Below, piece by piece: positions 6,266 to 13,751 of a stretch of DNA of 16,694 bases. Source of the DNA: Actinomycetes bacterium (GTDB taxonomy: Bacteria; Actinomycetota; Acidimicrobiia; Acidimicrobiales; CADCSY01); contig JAODBP010000200.1 of the NCBI GenBank assembly GCA_025464025.1, forward strand, positions 1-16,694, read 5' to 3'. The stretch's first letter is position 1; each line of letters opens with the position of its first letter. Below the pieces are notes generated by a model. It ran no database searches. It worked only from the letters and a program-made list of their open reading frames with translations, and was not told the DNA's origin. A program made the position numbers and the translations under genes.

Positions 6266-8321
6266 GGCTGATCACCCCGATGGTCTCGACCTGCAGCTGG
6301 TTGCCCAGCTCGGCGTAGGACAGGACTGGGAGCCGCGGTGCGGCGGCTCGGGTCAGGCGACGGACGGCCGGGCGCAGGGGCGCCGAGCACAGGAGCACGG
6401 GCGAGGCGCCGGTCTGCTCGGCCTCGTCGGCCCGCATGGCGGCCTCGATGGCGAGCCGCTCGGCCTGCGCCGGGTCGACGGCCAGGAACGTGCCGTTCTC
6501 CCCGCTGCGCAACGCCTCGAGCAGCGACTGCTCGACGAGCGGCTCGAACGTGATGGCGTGGAGCCGGCCCTCGACGGCGTGCGACGCGCTGATGGCCGGG
6601 CCGAGGACGCCGCGCACGGCCTCGACGAGCTGCTCCGGGTCCTTGGTGACCCGGGCCCGCTCGGAGAGGACCTCGAAGATGCGCACGAGGTCGCGGATGG
6701 CGACGTTCTCGTCGAGCAGGAGCTGGAGGATGCGCTGGATCTCGGAGAGCGAGAGGTTGTTCGCCTGCAGCTCGTCCACCACGGCCGGATCGCTGGCCTT
6801 CACCATGTCGACGAGGGCCTTCACGTCCTGGCGGCCGAGGAGGCGGCCGGCGTGCTGGCGCACGACCTCGGCCAGGTGGGTGGTGACGACCGACGACCGG
6901 TCGACGACCGTGGCGCCCATCAGCTCGGCCTGCTGGCGCAGCTCGATCGGCACCCAGCGGGCGGCGAGCCCGAACACCGGCTCGGTGGTCGGCGTGCCCG
7001 GGAGGTGCGAGAGGTCGTCCGCGATGGCGAGGACGGTGCCGGGCGGGGCCTCACCCCGGCCCATCTCCACGCCGTGGACCCGGATGGCGTAGGTGTGGGG
7101 CGGCAGGTCGAGGTTGTCGCGGGTGCGCACCAGCGGGATCACCATGCCGAGCTCGAGGGCGAGCTTGCGGCGGAGGGCCCGCACCCGGTCGAGCAGGTCG
7201 CCGCCCCGGGAGGCGTCGACGAGGTCGACGAGGTCGTAGGAGATCTCCAGCTCGAGCGGCTCGACCTTCATCTCGCTGCGGATGGCATCGGTCGGGTCGA
7301 CGGGGAGCGGGGCGTCGGCCGAGTCGGGCTCGTCCGAGGGCTGGACCCGGTCGACCTCTTCGGGCAGCCGGGAGGCCATGAGCAGCACGGCGCCCCCGAC
7401 GAGCAGGAACGGGAGCTTGGGCAGCCCCGGGACGAGCGCCAGCAGGCAGACGACCACGCCACCCGTGCGCAGCGCCTGGCGCTGGCGGGCGAACTGGGCC
7501 AGGACGTCGGAGCCCATGTCGGCGTCGGTCGTGGCTCGGGTCACGATGATGCCGGTCGAGATCGAGATCAGCAGGGCGGGGATCTGGGAGACCAGGCCGT
7601 CGCCGATGCTGAGGAGGCTGTAGGTGGTGACCGACTCGCCGAACGGCAGGTGGCGCTGCATGACGCCGACGAGGAAGCCGCCGAAGAGGTTGATCGTCGT
7701 GATGATGATGGCGGCGATGGCGTCGCCCTTGACGAACTTCGACGCACCGTCCATGGCGCCGTAGAAGTCGGCTTCGGCGGCGATCTCGGTCCGGCGCCGG
7801 CGCGCCTCGTCCTCGGTGATGAGGCCGGCGTTGAGGTCGGCGTCGATCGACATCTGCTTGCCGGGCATGGCGTCGAGGGTGAAGCGGGCCCCGACCTCGG
7901 CCACTCGGCCGGCACCGTTGGTGATCACGATGAACTGGATCACGATGAGGATGAGGAAGATCACCAGGCCGACGACCACCGAGCCGCCGACCACGAAGTT
8001 GCCGAAGGCAGCGATGACGTTGCCGGCGTGGCCGTGGAGCAGCACGAGGCGGGTGGCGCTCACGTTCAGGGCCAGGCGGAAGAGCGTGGCCACCAGGAGC
8101 AGCGACGGGAAGACGGCGAAGTCCAGCGCCCGCTTGACCTGCATCGACATGAGCAGGATGAGCACCGAGCCGGCGATGTTGACGACCAGCAGGAGGTCGA
8201 GGAGCACGGGCGGCAACGGGACCACCAGCATGCAGACGATGGCGACGACTGCTGCGGGGATGCCGATCTGACCGACGCGGCTGGACGACACGGGACCTCG
8301 GGGTGCCGGGCGACCGTCCAT
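6243..8321 (-). CDS. flhA: Flagellar export apparatus protein FlhA
   Basis: FlhA is the large membrane component of the flagellar type III export gate; its cytoplasmic domain forms a ring that docks substrate-chaperone complexes. At 692 residues it has the normal length. The N-terminal half is hydrophobic with about eight membrane segments (for example IPAAVVAIVCMLVVPLPPVL). The FHIPEP-family signature sits around residues 137-165, with GARFTLDAMPGKQMSIDADL, followed by the cytoplasmic EAR-rich loop and FVKGDAIAAIIITTINLFGG. The C-terminal cytoplasmic half includes DRSSVVTTHLAEVVRQHAG and ends in a family-like VETIGVISL stretch. The ATG at 8321 has no close Shine-Dalgarno. A sigma-28-like promoter lies about 45-70 bases upstream, so flhA may head its own unit (flhA-flhF-pilZ-small membrane protein). 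Confidence 0.98.
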   Translation of the reverse strand: MDGRPAPRGPVSSSRVGQIGIPAAVVAIVCMLVVPLPPVLLDLLLVVNIAGSVLILLMSMQVKRALDFAVFPSLLLVATLFRLALNVSATRLVLLHGHAGNVIAAFGNFVVGGSVVVGLVIFLILIVIQFIVITNGAGRVAEVGARFTLDAMPGKQMSIDADLNAGLITEDEARRRRTEIAAEADFYGAMDGASKFVKGDAIAAIIITTINLFGGFLVGVMQRHLPFGESVTTYSLLSIGDGLVSQIPALLISISTGIIVTRATTDADMGSDVLAQFARQRQALRTGGVVVCLLALVPGLPKLPFLLVGGAVLLMASRLPEEVDRVQPSDEPDSADAPLPVDPTDAIRSEMKVEPLELEISYDLVDLVDASRGGDLLDRVRALRRKLALELGMVIPLVRTRDNLDLPPHTYAIRVHGVEMGRGEAPPGTVLAIADDLSHLPGTPTTEPVFGLAARWVPIELRQQAELMGATVVDRSSVVTTHLAEVVRQHAGRLLGRQDVKALVDMVKASDPAVVDELQANNLSLSEIQRILQLLLDENVAIRDLVRIFEVLSERARVTKDPEQLVEAVRGVLGPAISASHAVEGRLHAITFEPLVEQSLLEALRSGENGTFLAVDPAQAERLAIEAAMRADEAEQTGASPVLLCSAPLRPAVRRLTRAAAPRLPVLSYAELGNQLQVETIGVISLAQTADV

Positions 8322-8365
8322 GGCCGAGCGGACGGGCGGCTCCGCGCCCGGTTCTACGGCCCCTT

Positions 8366-8392
8366 GGATCGGCAGGCGCCGGCGGGACCTGA
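8366..8392 (-). promoter_or_regulatory. Sigma-28 (FliA/WhiG)-like promoter ahead of flhA
   Basis: Read on the minus strand, the site is CTCAGGTC at the -35 and GCCGATCC at the -10 (8373 down to 8366), with exactly 15 bases between TCAG and GCCGATCC. The classic sigma-28 promoter is TAAA-N15-GCCGATAA, so position and spacing fit while the last two -10 bases differ. Transcription would begin near 8359, giving a leader of about 38 bases before flhA. It lies in the 88-bp gap between flhB and flhA. The same motif occurs ahead of fliM and flbD in this window, which raises confidence. No transcript data support it. Confidence 0.7.
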
Positions 8393-8409
8393 GGGTTTGG
8401 GTTGGGTGT

Positions 8410-9516
8410 TCAGCCCACCTCGGCCAAGGTCGAGCGGCCCATCCGCTGCACGCGGTCGTCGAGCACGCCGCGGCGGCGCAGGGCGAAGATGAAGGCGAGG
8501 ATGCGGGCCACGGCGTCGTACAGCTCGGCCGGGATCACGTCGTTGAGCTCGCAGGCCCGGAACAGGGTCCGGGCGAGGGGCACGTCCTCGACGATCGGCA
8601 CGCCGTGCTTGGTCGCCTCCTCGCGGATGCGAGCGGCCACCAGGTCGGCGCCCTTGGCCACCACGCGGGGCGGCCCCTCGGAGGCCTCGTAGCGGAGCGC
8701 GACCGAGACGTGCGTCGGGTTGACGACCACTACGCTGGCGCCGCTGACGGCGGCCATCATGCGGTTCCGGCTCATGGCGAGCTGCTTCGACCGGATGGCG
8801 CTCTTCATGTGCGGGTCGCCCTCGCTCTCCCGTGCCTCCTCCTTCAGCTCCTGCTTGGTCATCCGGAGCTGGCCCTGGATCTTGCGGCGCTGGAAGGCGT
8901 AGTCGGCGGCGGCGAGGCCGAGGCCGACGAGGGCCACGGTGCGCACCATGCTGAGAGCGCGGGCCCCGACCATCCCGATGGCGGTCATGGCCGAGAGGTG
9001 CCCGCCGTTCACCAGCGCCGGCACGATGCCGGTGACGGCCCGGAAGGCGATGAGGGCGAGCACACCCACCTTGACCAGCGCCTTGACCGTCTCCCACAGC
9101 GTGGTGGTCGAGAGCAGCCGCTTGAGCCCCTTGGCCGGGCTCACCCGGGAGAACTTCGGCGTCAGCAGCTTGAACGACGGGGCGAAGCCGACCTGGGCCA
9201 GGTTCATGGCCACGCCGACGACCATCGAGCCGAGCAGCAGAGGCGCGAGGACGAGGAGCCCGGCGGCCATCCACTGGCCGAACAGGGCCAGGGCGGGTCC
9301 GGGCTCGGCCACCGCCATCACGTTGGCGCTGCGCTTGAGCAGGGGCTGGAACCGGTCGGCGGCCAGCTTCAGGGTGACCTGGATCAGGAAGACCGTGGCG
9401 AGCAGCGACGTCCACTGCACCAGCTCCTGGGACTTCGGGATCTGGCCCTCCTGGCGGGCCTTCCGCATCCGCTTCGGAGTCGGCTTCTCGGTCCTCGACT
9501 CGCGGTCACCGGCCAT
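8410..9516 (-). CDS. flhB: Flagellar export switch protein FlhB
   Basis: FlhB is an inner-membrane component of the export gate that switches export from rod/hook subunits to filament subunits by self-cleavage. The 368-residue product starts with a charged segment (GDRESRTEKPTPKRMRKARQ) typical of FlhB, including the TEKPTPKR-x-x-x-AR pattern, followed by four membrane segments up to about residue 215. The cytoplasmic domain has the autocleavage motif Asn266-Pro267-Thr-His (NPTH) followed by VSVALRYE. The ATG at 9516 is preceded by a GGGGTGAG stretch that overlaps the fliR stop, with a three-base gap between the genes, so coupling to fliR is likely. The stop at 8410 is followed by the flhA promoter region. 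Confidence 0.98.
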   Translation of the reverse strand: MAGDRESRTEKPTPKRMRKARQEGQIPKSQELVQWTSLLATVFLIQVTLKLAADRFQPLLKRSANVMAVAEPGPALALFGQWMAAGLLVLAPLLLGSMVVGVAMNLAQVGFAPSFKLLTPKFSRVSPAKGLKRLLSTTTLWETVKALVKVGVLALIAFRAVTGIVPALVNGGHLSAMTAIGMVGARALSMVRTVALVGLGLAAADYAFQRRKIQGQLRMTKQELKEEARESEGDPHMKSAIRSKQLAMSRNRMMAAVSGASVVVVNPTHVSVALRYEASEGPPRVVAKGADLVAARIREEATKHGVPIVEDVPLARTLFRACELNDVIPAELYDAVARILAFIFALRRRGVLDDRVQRMGRSTLAEVG

Positions 9517-9519
9517 GGC

Positions 9520-10287
9520 TCACCCCCCGAGTGCGCTGCTGAGGTGGGTCCCGGCCCGGAGGGCGCTCTCCAGCAGCGACGACACCGAGCTGGGCAGGAG
9601 GGGCAAGGCGAGGCCGGCGAGGGCGAGGGTGAGGATGATCTTCACCGGGAAGCCGACCATGAAGACGTTCATCTGGGGCGCGGCCTTCGAGAGCAGGCCG
9701 AGCGCGACCTCGGCCAGGAAGAGGGCGCCGAGCAGGGGTGCGGCGATCTCGATGGCGGCCAGGAAGAAGGCGCCGAAGGCATCGACGAAGTTCCCCGAGA
9801 AGTCCTGGAGCGTGGGGTTGGCCGGGACGGCCTCGAACGACGTCATGAAGCCGCGGATCAGGAGCAGGTGGCCGTTCGTGACGAAGAGGAGGGTCGTGGC
9901 GATCAGTTGGTAGAAGCGGCCGAACGTCGAGGACTGGGCGTTCGACAGCGGGTCGTACGCCGGCGCCACGGTGAACCCACCGAACAGGTCGATCATCTCG
10001 CCGGCCGACTGCACGGCAGCGAAGAACAGGTACACGAGGAAGCCGAGCGAGACGCCGACGGCCACCTGCACCGCGACGGCGCCGATGAGCGGCGCCACCT
10101 CGGGTGCCGGGGCGTGCTCGGCCAGCCGGCCGGCGACGGGGAGGGCGAGGGCGGCGGCCAGGCCGATCTTCACCTGGGCCGGGATGACGCGGGTGCCGAA
10201 GGGCGGCACCAGCACGAGCCAGGCGCTGGCCCGGACGAGGGCGAGGAGGAAGCCGATCAGCAGATCGGGATCGGCGTGGATGGTCAC
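9520..10287 (-). CDS. fliR: Flagellar export gate protein FliR
   Basis: FliR is a polytopic membrane protein that, with FliP and FliQ, forms the helical core of the export gate. From a GTG at 10287 the product has 255 residues, normal for FliR, with about six hydrophobic segments. Family features include ALVRASAWLVLVPPFGTRVIP near the N-terminus, then AAVQSAGEMIDLFGGF and the C-terminal NVFMVGFPVKIILTLALAG. The open frame extends to 10368, but that extension overlaps fliQ and is not FliR-like, so the GTG 11 bases after the fliQ stop is preferred. No Shine-Dalgarno precedes it: the spacer reads CTCCTCCTGCC, which is complementary to one. Translation may depend on readthrough coupling from fliQ. 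Confidence 0.95.
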   Translation of the reverse strand: MTIHADPDLLIGFLLALVRASAWLVLVPPFGTRVIPAQVKIGLAAALALPVAGRLAEHAPAPEVAPLIGAVAVQVAVGVSLGFLVYLFFAAVQSAGEMIDLFGGFTVAPAYDPLSNAQSSTFGRFYQLIATTLLFVTNGHLLLIRGFMTSFEAVPANPTLQDFSGNFVDAFGAFFLAAIEIAAPLLGALFLAEVALGLLSKAAPQMNVFMVGFPVKIILTLALAGLALPLLPSSVSSLLESALRAGTHLSSALGG

Positions 10288-10298
10288 GGCAGGAGGAG

Positions 10299-10568
10299 CT
10301 AGCGGATGAGCGAGGGCACTCGCTCGAACAGGTCCTGGGTGAAGGCGATGAGCTGGTGGAGCATCCAACTGCCGGCCACGACGATGACGATGGCGATCCC
10401 GGCCAGCTTCGGCACGAAGGTGAGCGTGTACTCCTGGACCTGGGTGACGGACTGGAGGAGGGACACGGCGACGCCGATGGCCAGCGACACGATGAGGATC
10501 GGAGCGGCGAGCTTGGCGGTGATCATCATCGTCTGGATGGCGATGTCGATGACGGTGGAGTCGGTCAT
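10299..10568 (-). CDS. fliQ: Flagellar export gate protein FliQ
   Basis: FliQ is a small two-helix membrane protein of the FliPQR export gate core. The product has 89 residues, the standard size. It contains the first helix ITAKLAAPILIVSLAIGVAVSLLQ, the conserved QSVTQVQEYTLTFVPKL connecting turn, and a second helix (AGIAIVIVVAGSWMLHQLI). The ATG at 10568 follows fliP by 24 bases and has an AGGAG about a dozen bases upstream. Gene order fliP-fliQ-fliR-flhB-flhA is the conserved bacterial arrangement, which supports the assignment despite the short length. Confidence 0.97.
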   Translation of the reverse strand: MTDSTVIDIAIQTMMITAKLAAPILIVSLAIGVAVSLLQSVTQVQEYTLTFVPKLAGIAIVIVVAGSWMLHQLIAFTQDLFERVPSLIR

Positions 10569-10592
10569 GGGCGCGGCGCTCCTAGAGGGTGG

Positions 10593-11435
10593 CTAGCGGA
10601 AGCTCGAGATCAGGGCGCGGACCACGAGGGCCCAGCCGTCGACCATCACGAACAGCAGGAGCTTGACCGGCAGGGAGAGGAGCACCGGCGGGAGCATCAT
10701 CATCCCTATCGACATCAGCGACGAGCTGACGACGAGGTCGATCACGAGGAAGGGCACGAAGATGATGAAGCCGATGATGAAGGCCGTCTTCAGCTCCGAG
10801 AGGATGTAGGCGGGGATCAGCGCCGTCATCGAGACGTCGCTCGGCTTGGCCGGCTTCTTGTCGCCCGAGGCCCGGATGAACAGGGCCAGCTCGCCCTGGC
10901 GGGTCTGCTTCATCATGAACTTGCGGATCGGCGCCTCGGCGTTCTTCAGTGCCTGGCCCTGCTCGATCTTGCCGTGCATGAACGGCTGGAGGGCCGTCTC
11001 GTTCAGCGTCTTCAGGGTGGGCGTCATCATGAAGAGGCTGAGGAACAGGGCGAGGCCGACCACCACCTGGTTGGGCGGGATGGCCTGGAGCCCGAGGGCG
11101 TTCCGGGTGAGCGAGAGCACCACCACGATGCGGGTGAAGCTCGTCAGCATGATGAGCAGCGCCGGCGCCACCGAGAGCAGCGTCAGCAGCAGGATGATGA
11201 CGATCGACTGGCTCGGCACCGAGCCGTCCTTCGACGGGCCGAGGTCGAGGTTGATGCTGGTCGTGGCGTGCCCGTCGGCGGCACCGACCGCCGGCGTCTG
11301 GATGGTGGGCACGGTGATGGCGGTCGATGCCGCGGGCGGCGACGTCTGGGCGGCCGCCGGGTGGGTCCCGAGGACCCCGACGAGCAGGAGGGCGAGGGCG
11401 GCCGCGCTCAGGGCGCGACGCAGGAGGCTGGACAT
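10593..11435 (-). CDS. fliP: Flagellar export gate protein FliP
   Basis: FliP forms a pentamer at the centre of the flagellar export gate. The product has 280 residues, slightly longer than the common 245-250 because of an extended N-terminus. Residues 1-29 form a cleavable signal peptide (RRALSAAALALLLVG... ending PAAAQ), as in many FliP proteins, followed by a short Thr/Ala/Pro-rich stretch. The core then matches the family: LTSFTRIVVVLSLTRNALG, PPNQVVVGLALFLSLFMM, the conserved TRQGELALFI, and the C-terminal LIPAYILSELKTAFIIGF and MMMLPPVLLSLPVKLLLF. The ATG at 11435 has a good ribosome-binding site, GAGGAG six bases upstream. The gap to fliO is 25 bases. Confidence 0.98.
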   Translation of the reverse strand: MSSLLRRALSAAALALLLVGVLGTHPAAAQTSPPAASTAITVPTIQTPAVGAADGHATTSINLDLGPSKDGSVPSQSIVIILLLTLLSVAPALLIMLTSFTRIVVVLSLTRNALGLQAIPPNQVVVGLALFLSLFMMTPTLKTLNETALQPFMHGKIEQGQALKNAEAPIRKFMMKQTRQGELALFIRASGDKKPAKPSDVSMTALIPAYILSELKTAFIIGFIIFVPFLVIDLVVSSSLMSIGMMMLPPVLLSLPVKLLLFVMVDGWALVVRALISSFR

Positions 11436-11460
11436 GGACGGCTCCTCGGAGCCGACGGGG

Positions 11461-11859
11461 TCACCGGCGAACGGTGCGGTCCCGAGCGGCGTCGATCATC
11501 GTCTTCCATGCCGAGCCGGGGCGGGCGGTGGGCCCACCCCCCGTGGGAGCCGTCCAGTTGGCTCCCGGTTGGTCGTCCTCGAGCAGCCCGAGGTCATCGG
11601 CCTCCCCGAGGATGTTCACGTTCGCTTCGGTGATGCCGAGCAGCAGCACCTTGCCGCCGGCCCGCACCATGGCGACCGAGGCCGTGCGGCCCAGGCCTTG
11701 GCGGGCGAGCACCTCGATGGGGGCGACGCGCTGCTTGCGACCGGTCCCCGGCATGGCCCGGCTGCGCAGGGCGCGGCCGGCCAGCGCCATCACGGCCAGC
11801 ACGACGGCCAGCGAGATGGCAAGCCTCGCGAAGAGGCTCAGCAGGGAGACGTCGCCCAT
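11461..11859 (-). CDS. fliO: Flagellar biosynthesis protein FliO
   Basis: FliO is a membrane-anchored assembly factor that helps FliP form its ring. The 132-residue product has one N-terminal membrane segment (about residues 8-28, FARLAISLAVVLAVMALAG), a basic stretch, and the FliO-type beta-rich cytoplasmic domain (VAPIEVLARQGLGRTASVAM..., GGKVLLLGITEANVNIL). The C-terminal 40 residues are Gly/Pro-rich and poorly conserved. FliO sequences are weakly conserved in general, so position between fliN and fliP contributes to the call. The ATG at 11859 lies six bases after the fliN stop, whose TAAGGA may double as its ribosome-binding site. Confidence 0.92.
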   Translation of the reverse strand: MGDVSLLSLFARLAISLAVVLAVMALAGRALRSRAMPGTGRKQRVAPIEVLARQGLGRTASVAMVRAGGKVLLLGITEANVNILGEADDLGLLEDDQPGANWTAPTGGGPTARPGSAWKTMIDAARDRTVRR

Positions 11860-11865
11860 GGGTCC

Positions 11866-12711
11866 TTACGCCCGGGCCCGGGGGCGGGTGGTCTCGAGCC
11901 CGATGATCTCCGAGATGCGGACGCCGAACTCCTCGTCGATGACGACGACCTCGCCGCGGGCGACGAGCGTGCCGTTGACGAGCACGTCGACCGGGCTGCC
12001 GGCCATGCGGTCGAGCTCGACGACCGAGCCCGGGGTGAGGGCGAGCAGCTCGCGGACCGTCATGCGGGTCCGGCCGAGCTCGGCGGTGACGCCCATCTCG
12101 ACGTCGGCGAGCAGGTCGAGCGACCGGTTGTCGGCCGGCTCGGGCGATTGGTTCACCAGCGGCTCGAACTCGTGGAGCGGGGTGTCGAGGGGCGTGAGCG
12201 GCTCCTCCTCGATGACGACCTCGCGGATGAGCACGGCGAGCGTGGCGACGTGGGCGGTGCCGTCGAGGATGGTGAGACCGACGAAGGCGGCGCCGTCGCC
12301 CGGGGCGCCGAGGGCGATGGCGGCGTCGACCTCGTACGGCGCTTCGATGCGGAGCGGACCGTCGGCGGCGGCCTCGAGCACGGCGACCGAGTCGGCGAGG
12401 CCCTGGGCCACGGCGGCGACCAGCTCCTGGTTCATGAGCGGCCCGTGCTCGATGGCCTCGGCCAGCGGCGACGAGACGGCGAGGACGACCGTGCCCCGGA
12501 GGCCGCCGTCGAGCGTGGCGGACACGGCCCGGGCCGACGGGCCGGGCAGGAGGCGGTCGCGCCCACCGGCGCCGTCGTCGACGGTGCCGGCGACGATGGC
12601 GGTGTCGGCCGGCAGCGAGCGGGCGAGGGCGCCGGCGGCTCGCTGGAGGGCGGGCAGCACGCGGGCCTGGGCGGCCTGCAGCGCAGCGGGAGCAGACGAA
12701 GTAACGGTCAT
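11866..12711 (-). CDS. fliN: Flagellar switch protein FliN, enlarged FliY-like form
   Basis: FliN is a C-ring component that helps set rotation direction and binds export substrates. The last 80 or so residues (about 198-272) are a clear FliN/SpoA domain: LDLLADVEMGVTAELGRT, MTVRELLALTPGSVVELDR, PVDVLVNGTLVARGEV, EFGVRISEIIG. The total length of 281 is about twice that of enteric FliN. The N-terminal 165 residues look like a divergent CheC-type domain (GTVVLAVSSPLAEAIEH, MNQELVAAVAQGLADSV), as in Bacillus-type FliY, followed by an acidic/Pro-rich linker. No strong CheC active-site pattern is obvious, so phosphatase activity cannot be claimed. The ATG overlaps the fliM stop as ATGA (12708-12711), so the two switch proteins are probably translationally coupled. 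Confidence 0.92.
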   Translation of the reverse strand: MTVTSSAPAALQAAQARVLPALQRAAGALARSLPADTAIVAGTVDDGAGGRDRLLPGPSARAVSATLDGGLRGTVVLAVSSPLAEAIEHGPLMNQELVAAVAQGLADSVAVLEAAADGPLRIEAPYEVDAAIALGAPGDGAAFVGLTILDGTAHVATLAVLIREVVIEEEPLTPLDTPLHEFEPLVNQSPEPADNRSLDLLADVEMGVTAELGRTRMTVRELLALTPGSVVELDRMAGSPVDVLVNGTLVARGEVVVIDEEFGVRISEIIGLETTRPRARA

Positions 12712-13712
12712 GCGTTCGTCCTGACGGGGTCGACGATCATCACGGCGAGGCGCTTGCCCCGCTTGCCGGGCGTGGCGTGGAGGAGCGGCTGGCCGACGGC
12801 GGTGACCGTCAGCGGCTCCTCGACCTTGTGGTGGAGCGGCAGCACGTCGCCCTCGCGCAGGTCGACGATCTCCTGCGAGGTGAGGGTGACCGAGCCGAAG
12901 CGCACCGACACCTCGACGGGCACCAGCTCGAGTCGGTCGGTGATGGCGTGCTTGATGACGATCGGATCACCGGCCGAGCGGTCGGTGAACAGCGAGTGCG
13001 TCACCGCCCGCTCCAGCACCGGCTGGAGCGACGAGAACGGCATGCACAGCCGCATGTGGCCGAGCTCGCCGCCGATTCGGGTCTCGTAGGTCGTGACCAC
13101 CACCATGTCCGAGGGCGCCGCCACCTGGGCGAACTGCGGGTTCGACTCGAACTGCACGATGGCCGGCTCGAGCTCGACGAGCGACTCGTAGGAGTACGAG
13201 AGCTCGGCCAGGGCCCGGTCGATGATCGTGCGCATGAGCGTCGACTCGATCTCGGTGAGCGGGCGGGCCGGGAAGGCGCCGGTGCCGCTGCCGCCGAGCA
13301 TGCGGTCGATGATCGCCATGGCGAGGTGCATGGGGATCTCGAAGATGCCGGCGCCGTTGAGCGGCTCGAGCGAGAGGATGGTGAGGACCGTCGGGTTCGG
13401 TGCCGAGCGCACGAACTCGTCGTAGGTCATCTGGTCGACGGCCGACAGCGTCATCGTCGACACGGCCCGCAGCGTCGTGGAGAGGATCGTCCCGGTCTGG
13501 CGGGCGAACGTCTCGTTGACGATCTGGAGGGCGCGGACGTGGTCGCGGCTGAACTTGTTCGGCCGGCGGAAGTCGAAGGGCAGGACCTCGCCCGAGGCGG
13601 CGTGCGGCGTGACCCCGCCCGCCCGAGCGCCGACGCCGACCGGCTCGGCGACCTCGGCGATCAGGGAGTCGATCTCCTCGAGGGAGAGGTCGCCCGATCC
13701 CATGTCTGCCAT
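12708..13712 (-). CDS. fliM: Flagellar motor switch protein FliM
   Basis: FliM is the C-ring protein that receives phosphorylated CheY and changes motor direction. The product has 334 residues from ATG 13712, or 331 from an in-frame ATG at 13703. Near the N-terminus is GDLSLEEIDSLIAEV, matching the CheY-P-binding LSQEEIDALL motif. The middle domain includes PNKFSRDHVRALQIVNETFA and GGSGTGAFPARPLTEIESTL; the C-terminal SpoA-like domain contains PVEVSVRFGSVTLTSQEIVDL and GDVLPLHHK. The start choice matters: the sigma-28-like promoter just upstream would start transcription near 13715, leaving a leader of almost nothing or about 12 bases. The gene shares ATGA with fliN at its end and lies 39 bases after fliL. 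Confidence 0.97.
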   Translation of the reverse strand: MADMGSGDLSLEEIDSLIAEVAEPVGVGARAGGVTPHAASGEVLPFDFRRPNKFSRDHVRALQIVNETFARQTGTILSTTLRAVSTMTLSAVDQMTYDEFVRSAPNPTVLTILSLEPLNGAGIFEIPMHLAMAIIDRMLGGSGTGAFPARPLTEIESTLMRTIIDRALAELSYSYESLVELEPAIVQFESNPQFAQVAAPSDMVVVTTYETRIGGELGHMRLCMPFSSLQPVLERAVTHSLFTDRSAGDPIVIKHAITDRLELVPVEVSVRFGSVTLTSQEIVDLREGDVLPLHHKVEEPLTVTAVGQPLLHATPGKRGKRLAVMIVDPVRTNA

Positions 13713-13721
13713 CGGCCCCTT

Positions 13722-13748
13722 GGATCGGCAGGCGTGCCCGCGACCTGA
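13722..13748 (-). promoter_or_regulatory. Sigma-28-like promoter ahead of fliM
   Basis: On the minus strand, CTCAGGTC is followed by GCCGATCC (13729 down to 13722), again with exactly 15 bases between TCAG and GCCGATCC. The -35 sits just after the fliL stop codon, in a 39-bp gap. The predicted start of transcription, near 13715, falls almost on the fliM start codon, so the message would be leaderless or nearly so. The site and its downstream flank match the flhA site over 22 identical bases. The fit to TAAA-N15-GCCGATAA is in spacing and in GCCGAT; the final two bases are CC. Confidence 0.68.
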
Positions 13749-13751
13749 GGG

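Noticed and set aside
4466..10302. Very long plus-strand open frames opposite the flagellar genes (for example 4466-6271, 5973-8492, 8320-10302)
   Set aside because: They are antisense shadows in high-GC DNA, with His/Gly/Asp/Arg-rich low-complexity products and no family resemblance, while the minus-strand frames encode recognised flagellar proteins.
10288..10368. Longer FliR start at 10368
   Set aside because: It would overlap fliQ by 70 bases and add a non-conserved His/Pro-rich segment; GTG 10287 gives normal FliR length.
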